This document shows positions 50,107 through 57,154 of a DNA stretch of 64,000 nucleotides, piece after piece; position 1 is the stretch's first letter; each line of letters starts with the position of its first letter. A program made the position numbers and the translations under genes. Source of the DNA: Clostridiales bacterium NK3B98 (lineage in GTDB: Bacteria > Bacillota > Clostridia > Oscillospirales > Oscillospiraceae); assembly GCA_000421005.1 (NCBI GenBank), contig ATWA01000007.1, forward strand, positions 1 to 64,000, in the 5' to 3' direction. Under the pieces are notes generated by a model, which was not told the origin of the DNA, made no database searches, and was given only the letters and a program-made list of their open reading frames with translations.

Positions 50107-50952
50107 ATGATGAATCTGCCTTTGAACATTGATTTTACCGGAAAAGTAGTGGTCATCACCGGCGCCGGCGGCGTGCTGTGCGGCGATATGGCACGGGCTT
50201 TCGCTCAGGCCGGCGCTAAGGTTGCCGCGCTTGACCTGAACGAGGACGCTGTGAAGAAGCTGGCTGACGAGTGCAAGGCGGAGGGCTATATCTGCGAGGG
50301 CTACAAGGCCAACGTGCTGGAGCCGGAGGCACTGGCCGCTGTTCACGAAAAGGTGCTGGCCGATCTGGGACCCTGCGACATTCTCATCAACGGCGCTGGC
50401 GGCAACAATCCCCGGGCTACCACTGACAACGAGTATCAGCATGAGGCGCAGGAGGGACAGAAGACCTTCTTCGATCTGGATGCCGGCGGCGTGGACTTCG
50501 TGTTCAAGCTGAACTTCCAAGGCACCCTGCTGCCCACTCAGGCCTTTGCAAAGGACATGGTGGAGCGCAAGAGCGGCTGCATTCTGAACATCTCCTCCAT
50601 GAACGCCTACACCCCCCTGACCAAGATCCCCGCCTACTCCGCAGCCAAGGCCGGTATCTCCAACTTCACCCAGTGGCTGGCCACTCACTTTGCCGGCACC
50701 GGCATCCGCTGCAACGCCATCGCCCCCGGCTTCCTGGTCTCCAACCAGAACCGTGCTCTGCTGTTCAACCCGGACGGCACCCCCACCAAGCGCTCTGACA
50801 AAATTCTCCGCAACACCCCCATGGAGCGCTTCGTGGACTCTGCCGAGCTGCTGGGCGGCGTGTTCTTCCTGTGCGACGACAAGGCTGCCAGCGCCATCAC
50901 CGGCGTGGTGCTGCCCATTGACGCAGGCTTTGCCGCTTACTCCGGCGTGTAA
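50107..50952 (+). CDS. uxuB: D-mannonate oxidoreductase, SDR type
   Basis: A 281-residue short-chain dehydrogenase: TGAGGVLCGDMARAF nucleotide loop, INGAGGNNPRATT, catalytic serine in ILNISSMNAY and the YSAAK pair. It matches the SDR-type mannonate oxidoreductase (YjmF/UxuB of Bacillus), which reduces fructuronate to mannonate. Position directly after uxuA supports this. The uronate isomerase uxaC and the KDG kinase are not in the window. ATG at 50107 or 50110. Confidence 0.9.
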   Translation: MMNLPLNIDFTGKVVVITGAGGVLCGDMARAFAQAGAKVAALDLNEDAVKKLADECKAEGYICEGYKANVLEPEALAAVHEKVLADLGPCDILINGAGGNNPRATTDNEYQHEAQEGQKTFFDLDAGGVDFVFKLNFQGTLLPTQAFAKDMVERKSGCILNISSMNAYTPLTKIPAYSAAKAGISNFTQWLATHFAGTGIRCNAIAPGFLVSNQNRALLFNPDGTPTKRSDKILRNTPMERFVDSAELLGGVFFLCDDKAASAITGVVLPIDAGFAAYSGV

Positions 50953-50970
50953 TTTCGCCGTTTTGACGCA

Positions 50971-51004
50971 AAAACGCCCCTCTGGCTATGCCAGAGGGGC
51001 GTTT
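50971..51004 (+). terminator. Terminator of the hexuronate operon (bidirectional)
   Basis: AAACGCCCCTCTGGC pairs with GCCAGAGGGGCGTTT around TAT, between two converging genes. Confidence 0.9.
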
Positions 51005-51014
51005 CCCCGTCTAT

Positions 51015-51686
51015 TCAGCCTTCGTTGGCGAGGAAATAGGCAATATCACTCACTTCCACGTTGCCCTGCAAATCCTGATAGATGTAGAACAGGGCGTAGT
51101 CCGTCACTTCCTCCGCAGCGTCCGTCTCATTGCAGGCGAGAATACAGTAGTTCGTCCCTGCCACCACCTGCGTACTCACCAGAGCAATCGGGAGAAAAGA
51201 GTCCTCGGTAAAGCCGGATGTGGCCTTGAAAAAGAGATCCGCCACTTCATCGGTGACCACCGGGCTCTCCGCCATGGTCCAGCCCCCGGCCAAGCCTGCT
51301 TCCGGCACCTCTGCCCCGGCGGCCATGATCTGGAGCACCTCTACCTTTTCCCCCTGCTCCCGGCAGATCAGCAGCGCCAGCTCGTCGGGGATATCCGGTT
51401 CCTCTGAGGTAAGGGCGCACAGGATACAGTGGTCGGTGGCCTCTCCGCTCTCACTGGCGACATACGCAAGGGGCGTGCCGTCCATCCCAGCCAGCTGGGC
51501 GATGCCCTGCTCTGCTATCTCCCGCCGATGGTCGGTCAGCTCTGGGGTGTCCGCCATCGCCCAGCCTCCGGTGACGGCGATGGGTTCCTCCTCTTCCGGC
51601 TCCTGTACGGCACGCTCGCCCCCTCCGCATCCCATCAGAGAGTATGCCAGCGCAAATACCAGCAGCAGAGCAATTCTTCTTTTCAT
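51015..51686 (-). CDS. Lipoprotein with two cystatin-like repeats
   Basis: A 223-residue protein with a lipoprotein signal (RRIALLLVFALAYSLMGCGGG). After a Glu/Pro linker come two copies of about 83 residues: GGWAMADTPELTD ... HCILCALTSEE and GGWTMAESPVVTD ... NYCILACNETD. The second copy contains TQVVAGTNY, identical to the QVVAG signature of stefins and cystatins, and the GG before each repeat matches the cystatin N-terminal glycine. In the first copy the loop has diverged to SESGEATDH. This suggests a surface-tethered cystatin-fold protein; cysteine protease inhibition is only inferred. GGAAGG precedes the ATG. Confidence 0.8.
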   Translation of the reverse strand: MKRRIALLLVFALAYSLMGCGGGERAVQEPEEEEPIAVTGGWAMADTPELTDHRREIAEQGIAQLAGMDGTPLAYVASESGEATDHCILCALTSEEPDIPDELALLICREQGEKVEVLQIMAAGAEVPEAGLAGGWTMAESPVVTDEVADLFFKATSGFTEDSFLPIALVSTQVVAGTNYCILACNETDAAEEVTDYALFYIYQDLQGNVEVSDIAYFLANEG

Positions 51687-51717
51687 CCTTCCTACTTCCT
51701 TTCTTCTCATGAGGTTC

Positions 51718-51782
51718 TTTACAAACCCTTCACAATTCGGTTTCAATTCGTTCACCCGCTCCAGGGGAGAATCTGCTATTCT
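51718..51782 (+). promoter_or_regulatory. Regulator box (four 11-bp-spaced half-sites) and -10 of small RNA 1
   Basis: Half-sites TTTACA (51718), TTCACA (51729), GTTTCA (51740) and TTCACC (51751) start at exact 11-base steps. TATTCT (51777-51782) lies 59 bases from the first half-site. The layout matches a direct-repeat site for an OmpR-type response regulator replacing the -35 box. On the other strand TTGAAA (51746-51741) and TGTAAA (51723-51718) with a 17-base spacer could be the lipoprotein promoter. Confidence 0.7.
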
Positions 51783-51788
51783 AACATC

Positions 51789-51976
51789 ACGGCAAGGGAC
51801 TCCGGTCCCCACTGCCGGCTCTCTCTTTTCTTTTCTCTACCGGTGCCAAACAGGCAGCCGCCTTTCCCGGCACCGGACAAATAACTCCGGAGCAATCCGT
51901 TTTTATATCGCTTTTCTCTTTTTTCTTCTTTTTCCTCCTTTGCGCCCCTGACAGTCCGTCCGGGGCGCATTCTTTT
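51789..51976 (+). ncRNA. Putative small RNA 1 (about 188 nt)
   Basis: No rightward protein explains the promoter at 51777 and the terminator GCGCCCC...GGGGCGC followed by ATTCTTTT (51942-51974). The predicted RNA begins with a hairpin (CGGCA/TGCCG outer, GGGAC/GTCCC inner, 51790-51817). A pyrimidine-only tract (51819-51838), a second hairpin (CCGGTGCC/GGCACCGG, 51840-51876) and another C/U tract ending in TTTCCTCCTTT (51911-51941) follow. The tract is complementary to AAAGGAGG ribosome sites. Layout and promoter are shared with the RNA at 52501. Start is estimated from the -10 box. Confidence 0.65.
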
Positions 51977-51979
51977 CCT

Positions 51980-52333
51980 CTACTTGCCCAGCTTTTCTGC
52001 CCACTCTGCCTCCCGGAAGCCCACGAGCACAAAGTCCTCCCCCACCAGCAGGGGACGCTTGACCAGCATACCGTCGGTGGATAAAAGCTGAAGCTGCTCC
52101 TCTTCGCTCATGGCAGGCAGGCGGTCTTTCAGCTTTAACTCCTTATAGAGGTTGCCGCTGGTATTGAAAAACCGCTTCAGGGGCAGACCGCTGCGCTGAT
52201 ACCACTGCCTCAGCTCCTCCGCTGTGGGGCGCTGGTCTTTGATGTTACGGACTTCCACTTGCATTCCCCGCGCTTGCAGCCACTTGGAAGCCTTCTGGCA
52301 GGTGGAGCATTTGGGGTAACAGACAAACAACAT
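51980..52333 (-). CDS. ArsC/Spx-family thioredoxin-fold protein
   Basis: A 117-residue protein of the arsenate reductase/Spx family: MLFVCYPKCSTCQKASKWL has the N-terminal CxxC, then IKDQRPTAEELRQWYQRSG, LFNTSG-like FFNTSGNLYKEL and the C-terminal KRPLLV. The CSTC motif and YusI-like length suggest a redox-active ArsC-like protein of the yffB/yusI type rather than a classic arsenate reductase. GGAGAGAG precedes the ATG at 52333; upstream open frame covers its promoter and the small RNA gene. Function uncertain. Confidence 0.88.
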   Translation of the reverse strand: MLFVCYPKCSTCQKASKWLQARGMQVEVRNIKDQRPTAEELRQWYQRSGLPLKRFFNTSGNLYKELKLKDRLPAMSEEEQLQLLSTDGMLVKRPLLVGEDFVLVGFREAEWAEKLGK

Positions 52334-52390
52334 GAGTCTCTCTCCTTTTCCCGTGGGCAGGTTCTTTACCCACATTTTTTCTATGGGTTC

Positions 52391-52420
52391 ATTATAGCAT
52401 CCCGGACAGCCTTGGCGCAA
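52391..52420 (-). promoter_or_regulatory. Promoter of the ArsC/Spx-like gene
   Basis: Minus strand TTGCGC (52420-52415), 18 bases, TATAAT (52396-52391). The regulator box of small RNA 2 begins 11 bases upstream, so both genes could share a regulator. Confidence 0.65.
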
Positions 52421-52430
52421 CCTTGCTTTC

Positions 52431-52495
52431 TTTACAATTCCTTCACATTCTATTCGCACTTCGTCCATCATTTCCCTTTGGTTTCCTGTTATGAT
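52431..52495 (+). promoter_or_regulatory. Regulator box and -10 of small RNA 2
   Basis: TTTACA (52431), TTCACA (52442), TTCGCA (52453) and TCCATC (52464) at 11-base steps, with TATGAT at 52490-52495. The distance from first half-site to -10 is 59 bases, identical to the copy at 51718. The words CTTTACA and CTTCACA are common to both. Confidence 0.7.
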
Positions 52496-52500
52496 ACAAG

Positions 52501-52622
52501 CACAGCAAGGGAGTGAGGCTCCCGCTGTACCTCCTTTCTTTCTTTTCTTTGTTTTTCTCTTTTCTCCCTTTTCTCTGCCAGAGGCTGTCGGCGTAAGTCG
52601 GCAGCCTCTGGTCTTTTCTTTT
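52501..52622 (+). ncRNA. Putative small RNA 2 (about 122 nt)
   Basis: The predicted RNA starts with a hairpin (ACAGC/GCTGT outer, GGGAG/CTCCC inner, 52502-52528) whose left arm AGCAAGGGA equals that of small RNA 1 but for one base. A 48-base tract of almost only C and U follows (52529-52576), including ACCTCCTTTC, complementary to GAAAGGAGGT ribosome sites. It ends in a strong terminator, CCAGAGGCTG/CAGCCTCTGG with TCTTTTCTTTTT. No protein is encoded in this direction. The feo promoter begins 14 bases later. Confidence 0.68.
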
Positions 52623-52635
52623 TCAGGTGTTAGTC

Positions 52636-52689
52636 TTGACAACTATTGTTAGTAATGATAAACTAACAAATGGTTAGTAGTTTCTAACC
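52636..52689 (+). promoter_or_regulatory. Iron-responsive promoter of the feo operon
   Basis: TTGACA (52636-52641), 17 bases, TAAACT (52659-52664). TGTTAGT-N8-ACTAACA (52647-52668) covers the -10 box and GGTTAG-N6-CTAACC (52672-52689) lies just after the start point. These match DtxR/IdeR-type operators (GGTTAG..CTAACC), so iron-dependent repression is likely. Confidence 0.8.
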
Positions 52690-52753
52690 ATTATAAAGCT
52701 CTAACAGAGTCAGTCTGATCTGCCGTTGGAGTTCATGTGAAGGAGGGAACGGA

Positions 52754-52966
52754 ATGATGCCGTTGACTCTGGCGGACGCCGGAAAGCCGAACATCATTCA
52801 CAAGGTGGGCGGTTCTGCCGAAACCAAAAAGCATCTGGAGGATCTGGGCTTTGTGGCAGGCAGTGAAATCACCATTCTGAACACCATCAATGGCAACCTG
52901 ATCGTCAAGGTGAAGGAGTCCCGGGTGGCAATCAGCAAGGAAATGGCTCAAAAAATCATGGTATAA
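52754..52966 (+). CDS. feoA: FeoA-domain protein, first copy
   Basis: A 70-residue SH3-like FeoA protein (LTLADAGKPNIIHKVGG; KHLEDLGFVAGSEITIL; VKESRVAISKEMAQKI). FeoA assists the FeoB ferrous iron transporter. It is the first gene after the iron-type promoter, and a second feoA follows 14 bases later. GGAGGG precedes the ATG. Two FeoA genes ahead of feoB are frequent in Clostridia. Confidence 0.92.
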   Translation: MMPLTLADAGKPNIIHKVGGSAETKKHLEDLGFVAGSEITILNTINGNLIVKVKESRVAISKEMAQKIMV

Positions 52967-52980
52967 AGGAGAAAAAAAGG

Positions 52981-53202
52981 ATGAAAACCCTGAAGGAAGC
53001 CAAAATTGGCGAAACCGTAAAGGTAATTAAGCTGCATGGAGAGGGCGCAGTCAAGCGCCGTATCATGGACATGGGCATCACAAAAGGCGTGGAGGTCTAT
53101 GTGCGTAAGGTCGCCCCTTTGGGTGATCCGGTAGAGGTCACGGTGCGGGGCTATGAGCTTTCCCTGCGCAAGGCGGACGCCGACATGATCGAAGTGCAGT
53201 AA
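52981..53202 (+). CDS. feoA: FeoA-domain protein, second copy
   Basis: A 73-residue FeoA protein (KIGETVKVIKLHGEGAVKRR; IMDMGITKGVEVYVRKVAP; LGDPVEVTVRGYELSLRKAD). It is closer to the FeoA consensus than the first copy. AAAGGAG lies upstream; feoB starts 22 bases after it. Confidence 0.94.
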   Translation: MKTLKEAKIGETVKVIKLHGEGAVKRRIMDMGITKGVEVYVRKVAPLGDPVEVTVRGYELSLRKADADMIEVQ

Positions 53203-53224
53203 TACAGAAAGAAGGCAGAAAAAC

Positions 53225-55561
53225 ATGGAGAAGCAGATTCGTATTGCCCTTGCCGGCAACCCCAACTGCGGCAAGACCACCCTGTTCAACGCCCTCACCG
53301 GTACACAGCAGTATGTTGGTAACTGGCCCGGCGTGACGGTGGAGAAAAAGGAAGGCCGGGTGAAGGGTCAGAAGGACGTGCAGGTCACCGACCTGCCCGG
53401 CATCTACTCCCTCTCCCCCTATACGTTGGAGGAAGTGGTGGCCCGGAACTACCTGATTGACGAGCGCCCTGACGTAATTCTCAATATTGTGGATGCCACC
53501 AACCTGGAGCGCAACCTGTACCTCACCACCCAGCTGGTGGAGATCGGCATTCCTGTGGTCATCGCCCTGAACATGATGGATTTGGTGCGCAAGGCTGGGG
53601 ACAAGATCAACACCAAGGAGCTGAGCCGGGCGCTGGGGTACCAGATTGTGGAAATCTCCGCCCTCAAAGGAGACGGCGTAGATTCTGCGGTAAAAGCCTG
53701 TGTGGAAGCCGCTACCAACGGCAAGACCGTGCCGCAGCACACCTTCTCCGGCCCGGTGGAGCACGCCATTGCCCACATTGAAGAGGTCTCCGTCCACAGT
53801 ATGCCGGAGGAACAGCAGCGCTGGTATGCCATCAAGGTCTTTGAGCGGGACGAAAAGGTGCGGGAAAAGCTGAACCTCTCCCAGTCCACGCTGGATCACA
53901 TCGAGCAGGACATCAAGGCTGCTGAGAGCGAACTGGATGATGACGCTGAGAGCATCATCACCAACGAGCGCTATCTCTACATCGCCGAGGTGATGAAGGG
54001 CAGCTACAAAAAGAACCGCAAGGGGGAGATGAGTACCTCCGACAAGATCGACCAGATCGTCACCAACCGGATTCTGGCGCTGCCCATCTTTGCCGTGATT
54101 ATGTATGTGGTCTATGCTGTGAGCATGGGCACCTCCATCGCCGACGGCGGCGTCGGTCTTGGTACCTTCCTCACCGACTGGGCCAACGACGTGCTGGGCG
54201 GCGAGTGGCTGACAGAGGGCTCCCGTGCCATTATGGAGGGTCTGGGTGCCGCGCCGTGGCTCACCGGACTGGTGGCCGACGGTATCTTCGCCGGTGTGGG
54301 CGCTGTGCTGGGCTTTGTGCCTCAGATGCTGGTGCTGTTCCTGTTCCTGTGTCTGTTGGAGGACTGCGGCTATATGGCTCGTATTGCCTTCATCATGGAC
54401 CGTATCTTCCGCAAGTTCGGCCTGTCCGGCAAGAGCTTTATCCCCATGCTGGTAGGCACCGGCTGCGGCGTGCCCGGCGTCATGGCCTCCCGTACCATCG
54501 AGAATGAGCGGGACCGCCGCATGACCATTATGACCACCTGCTTTATCCCCTGCGGGGCTAAGATGCCCATTATCGGTCTGATTGCCGGTGCTCTGTTCGG
54601 CGGAGCCACTTGGGTTGCTACCAGCGCCTACTTCATCGGCGTGGCAGCCATCATCGTCTCCGGTATTATGCTGAAGAAGACCAAGATGTTCGCCGGCGAT
54701 CCGGCTCCCTTCGTCATGGAGCTGCCCGCCTACCACGTTCCCAGCGTGGGCAACGTGCTTCGGGGCACCTGGGAGCGGGGCTGGTCCTTTATCAAGCGGG
54801 CTGGTACTGTGATTCTGATTTCCTCCATCGTCCTCTGGTTCCTCCAGGGCTTCGGCACCGTCAATGGCCAGTTTGGCATGGTAGACGAGCTGTGGGATGA
54901 GGAAAACACCACCTACATTGAGCAGGTAGCCAACCGCATGGGCGTAGAGGCGGATGAGGTTACCGCCACCGACGATTCCATTCTCGCCGGTATCGCTCAG
55001 CCTGTGTCCGTCATCTTTAAGCCCTTGGGCTTCGGTTCCTGGAAGCCCACCGTTGCCACTGTCACCGGTCTGATTGCCAAGGAGGAAGTGGTAGGTACCT
55101 TCGGCGTGCTGTACAACTTCGATGCCAAAGCAGAGCAGGCAGTAGACGAGGAAACCGGCGAGCTGCTCTTTGATGAAAACGGCGAGGCGGTCATGGAGGA
55201 GCTGGACGAGGAAGGCTCTCAGATCTGGGCCAATGTCAACGACGACTTCAACCGTTTCTCCAACAACAACGGCAAGCTGGCCGCCTTCTCCTTCATGCTG
55301 TTCAACCTGCTGTGCGCTCCCTGCTTTGCCGCTATGGGCGCCATCAAGCGTGAGATGAACAACGGCAAGTGGACCGCCTTTGCCATCGGCTATATGTGTG
55401 TGTTTGCCTATGCTGTTGCCCTCATTGTGTATCAGGTGGGCAGCCTTGCCACTGGCCGCATGAACATTCTGGGGCTGATCGTGGCCATCGCCCTGCTGGC
55501 GGCTATGTGCTATCAGCTTTTCAAGCCCTACAAGGAGTCCCAGAAGCTGACCACCCACTAA
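53225..55561 (+). CDS. feoB: Ferrous iron transporter FeoB
   Basis: A 778-residue FeoB. The G domain has GNPNCGKTTLFNALTG (G1), VTDLPGIYSLSPY (G3) and ALNMMDLVRK (G4), followed by the GDI helices. The membrane part has two Gate motifs with the cysteine segments MLVGTGCGVPGVMASRTI and LLCAPCFAAMGAI, plus the core FIPCGAKMPII. A weakly conserved soluble insertion (about 570-650) includes EETGELLFDENGEAVMEELD. It imports Fe(II) across the inner membrane. Length is normal. Confidence 0.97.
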   Translation: MEKQIRIALAGNPNCGKTTLFNALTGTQQYVGNWPGVTVEKKEGRVKGQKDVQVTDLPGIYSLSPYTLEEVVARNYLIDERPDVILNIVDATNLERNLYLTTQLVEIGIPVVIALNMMDLVRKAGDKINTKELSRALGYQIVEISALKGDGVDSAVKACVEAATNGKTVPQHTFSGPVEHAIAHIEEVSVHSMPEEQQRWYAIKVFERDEKVREKLNLSQSTLDHIEQDIKAAESELDDDAESIITNERYLYIAEVMKGSYKKNRKGEMSTSDKIDQIVTNRILALPIFAVIMYVVYAVSMGTSIADGGVGLGTFLTDWANDVLGGEWLTEGSRAIMEGLGAAPWLTGLVADGIFAGVGAVLGFVPQMLVLFLFLCLLEDCGYMARIAFIMDRIFRKFGLSGKSFIPMLVGTGCGVPGVMASRTIENERDRRMTIMTTCFIPCGAKMPIIGLIAGALFGGATWVATSAYFIGVAAIIVSGIMLKKTKMFAGDPAPFVMELPAYHVPSVGNVLRGTWERGWSFIKRAGTVILISSIVLWFLQGFGTVNGQFGMVDELWDEENTTYIEQVANRMGVEADEVTATDDSILAGIAQPVSVIFKPLGFGSWKPTVATVTGLIAKEEVVGTFGVLYNFDAKAEQAVDEETGELLFDENGEAVMEELDEEGSQIWANVNDDFNRFSNNNGKLAAFSFMLFNLLCAPCFAAMGAIKREMNNGKWTAFAIGYMCVFAYAVALIVYQVGSLATGRMNILGLIVAIALLAAMCYQLFKPYKESQKLTTH

Positions 55562-55590
55562 TCAATTCCGTGTAAAAGGAGGTTTTGTCT

Positions 55591-55773
55591 ATGGCAGCAT
55601 GGATTGGTGCTAATTTGGTCAACATCGTGATTATCGCCGTGATTGTGGCGGTGGTTGTGTTGATTGTCCGGGGGATGATCCGAGACCGGAAGGCGGGCAA
55701 GTCCTCCTGCGGCGGCAACTGTGCAAGCTGCGGTATGTGTCAGGCACACGCCCCAGAGAAGCACAACTTATAA
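55591..55773 (+). CDS. FeoB-associated Cys-rich membrane protein
   Basis: A 60-residue protein with one membrane helix (LVNIVIIAVIVAVVVLIVRGM) and a cytosolic tail with SSCGGNCASCGMC, the FeoB-associated family. It could pass iron to or from FeoB. The ATG at 55591 has AGGAGG 8 bases upstream. Last gene of the operon. Confidence 0.9.
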   Translation: MAAWIGANLVNIVIIAVIVAVVVLIVRGMIRDRKAGKSSCGGNCASCGMCQAHAPEKHNL

Positions 55774-55815
55774 TTTTGCAACTCTCTCTTTTCTCTATTC
55801 TCCCATTCCGGGAGG

Positions 55816-55884
55816 GGGGCTGTCTTCTTCGGAAGGCAGCCCCTTTTCCTGTCAAAAGGCTGCCTCCCGAAGGAGACAGCCTTT
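55816..55884. terminator. Double terminator after the feo operon
   Basis: GGGGCTGTCTTC/GAAGGCAGCCCC followed by TTTTCCTG, then AAAGGCTGCCTCC/GGAGACAGCCTTT followed by TTCCTG. The second also ends the leftward pfkB transcript. Confidence 0.85.
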
Positions 55885-55903
55885 TTCCTGTTTGATTTAC
55901 TTG

Positions 55904-56785
55904 TCATTGTCCGGAAATCTTCTTTGCCGCCTGTGTCAGCCCGGCATGGGCGCAGTCCAGAAGGCTCCCTCCGTCCAGCAGCGCATTCAGAAAGCCTGCC
56001 ACGAAGGTATCTCCCGCACCGGTGGTATCCACCACCTGAGATACCGGGACAGCGGGCAGCATGGTCTCCACGCCGTCGCCGCTGACATAGCAGCCCTGCG
56101 CACCCGCCTTGATGATGACGTTTTTCACTCCATATCGCCGCAGCGCCCCGGCCATCGCCGGGAAGTCACCCGCTCCGGTGTAGTACGCCGCCTCTCCCTC
56201 GTTGGGAAAGAGATAGTCCACCAAAGGCAGCACCTCCCTCAGGGAATCCAGCGTGACACCATCCCGCAAGGGCAGCTTGGTATCTGCACAGAGGATGCTC
56301 CCCTGCGCTTTTGCCCCTCGTATCAGCGTTTTCACCTGTTCCGGGTTCTCCAGGGGTGGACGAAACAGGCTGGCAAGGGAGACTACCCTCGCCCCGGAAA
56401 GCGCCTCTGGGGCGATTTGGTAGCCTTTCAGCCGGGTGGCAGGGGCGTTTACGGAATAGCGGCTCCCGTCTGCGTTGACGTGGATGCCTGCAATGGGAGT
56501 TTCCTCCACCGCCGTGGTCATGCGGCTGGTATCTACCCCCGCCTGTTCCAGACCGTGCTTCAGCAGCAGCCCCGCCGGGTCATCTCCCACGGCACAGACC
56601 ACCCCCGCTTTTCGCCCCAGAGCAGACAAGGCGATTGCCTCATTGACAGCATCGCCGCCCAGACGCAGGCGAATGGACTGGGCCCGGTATACATGGGGGC
56701 GGTAGGGTTTCTCCTCCCTGCCCCGGGTGATGCAGTCCACTACCGCCTGTCCGGCACAGATGACATCCAGCATGGGTTTGGACAT
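55904..56785 (-). CDS. PfkB-family carbohydrate kinase
   Basis: A 293-residue ribokinase-type enzyme: LGGDAVNEAIALSALG near the N-terminus, DDPAGLLLKHGLEQAGV, a lid region NADGSRYSVNAPA, and the ATP/anion-hole motif VVDTTGAGDTFVAGF with the catalytic aspartate. Substrate cannot be assigned; ribose, fructose and 2-keto-3-deoxygluconate are possible, and KDG would complete the uxu pathway. It starts five bases after the HIT gene. Confidence 0.88.
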   Translation of the reverse strand: MSKPMLDVICAGQAVVDCITRGREEKPYRPHVYRAQSIRLRLGGDAVNEAIALSALGRKAGVVCAVGDDPAGLLLKHGLEQAGVDTSRMTTAVEETPIAGIHVNADGSRYSVNAPATRLKGYQIAPEALSGARVVSLASLFRPPLENPEQVKTLIRGAKAQGSILCADTKLPLRDGVTLDSLREVLPLVDYLFPNEGEAAYYTGAGDFPAMAGALRRYGVKNVIIKAGAQGCYVSGDGVETMLPAVPVSQVVDTTGAGDTFVAGFLNALLDGGSLLDCAHAGLTQAAKKISGQ

Positions 56786-56789
56786 TCCA

Positions 56790-57125
56790 TCAGCCGGGAG
56801 GCCAGGTCATGTCCCGTCCCGCCAGCACATGGAAGTGGAGATGGGGGACGGATTGGCCTGCCTGCTCGCCGATGTTGGACACCACACGATAGGAGTCGAT
56901 GCCCAAATCCTTGGTGACCCGGGAAATCACCTCAAAGCAATGAGCTACGATGGCGGAATTCTCCCCGTTGACCGCAGCCACAGAGGAGATGTGGGTCTTG
57001 GGAATCACCAGAAAGTGAACCGGAGCCTGAGGGTCAATGTCGTAAAAGGCAATGACCTGATCATCCTCGTACACTGTCTTGTTGGGGATGGTTCCCTCTA
57101 CAATGGAACAAAAGAGACAGTTCAT
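56790..57125 (-). CDS. HIT-family (HINT-like) hydrolase
   Basis: A 111-residue histidine triad protein: CLFCSIVEGTIPNKTVYEDD at the start, DIDPQAPVHFLVIPKTHI and the triad HLHFHVLAG. HINT proteins hydrolyse nucleoside phosphoramidates. It lies 29 bases downstream of alaS, probably co-transcribed. Confidence 0.94.
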   Translation of the reverse strand: MNCLFCSIVEGTIPNKTVYEDDQVIAFYDIDPQAPVHFLVIPKTHISSVAAVNGENSAIVAHCFEVISRVTKDLGIDSYRVVSNIGEQAGQSVPHLHFHVLAGRDMTWPPG

Positions 57126-57154
57126 CTTGTTACCTCCCGATCTGTTTTCGTTGA

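Noticed and set aside
51220-51951. A 243-codon rightward open frame over the lipoprotein and small RNA 1
   Set aside because: Composition is Ser/Thr/Pro rich without a domain; it crosses the terminator region and mirrors the lipoprotein gene.
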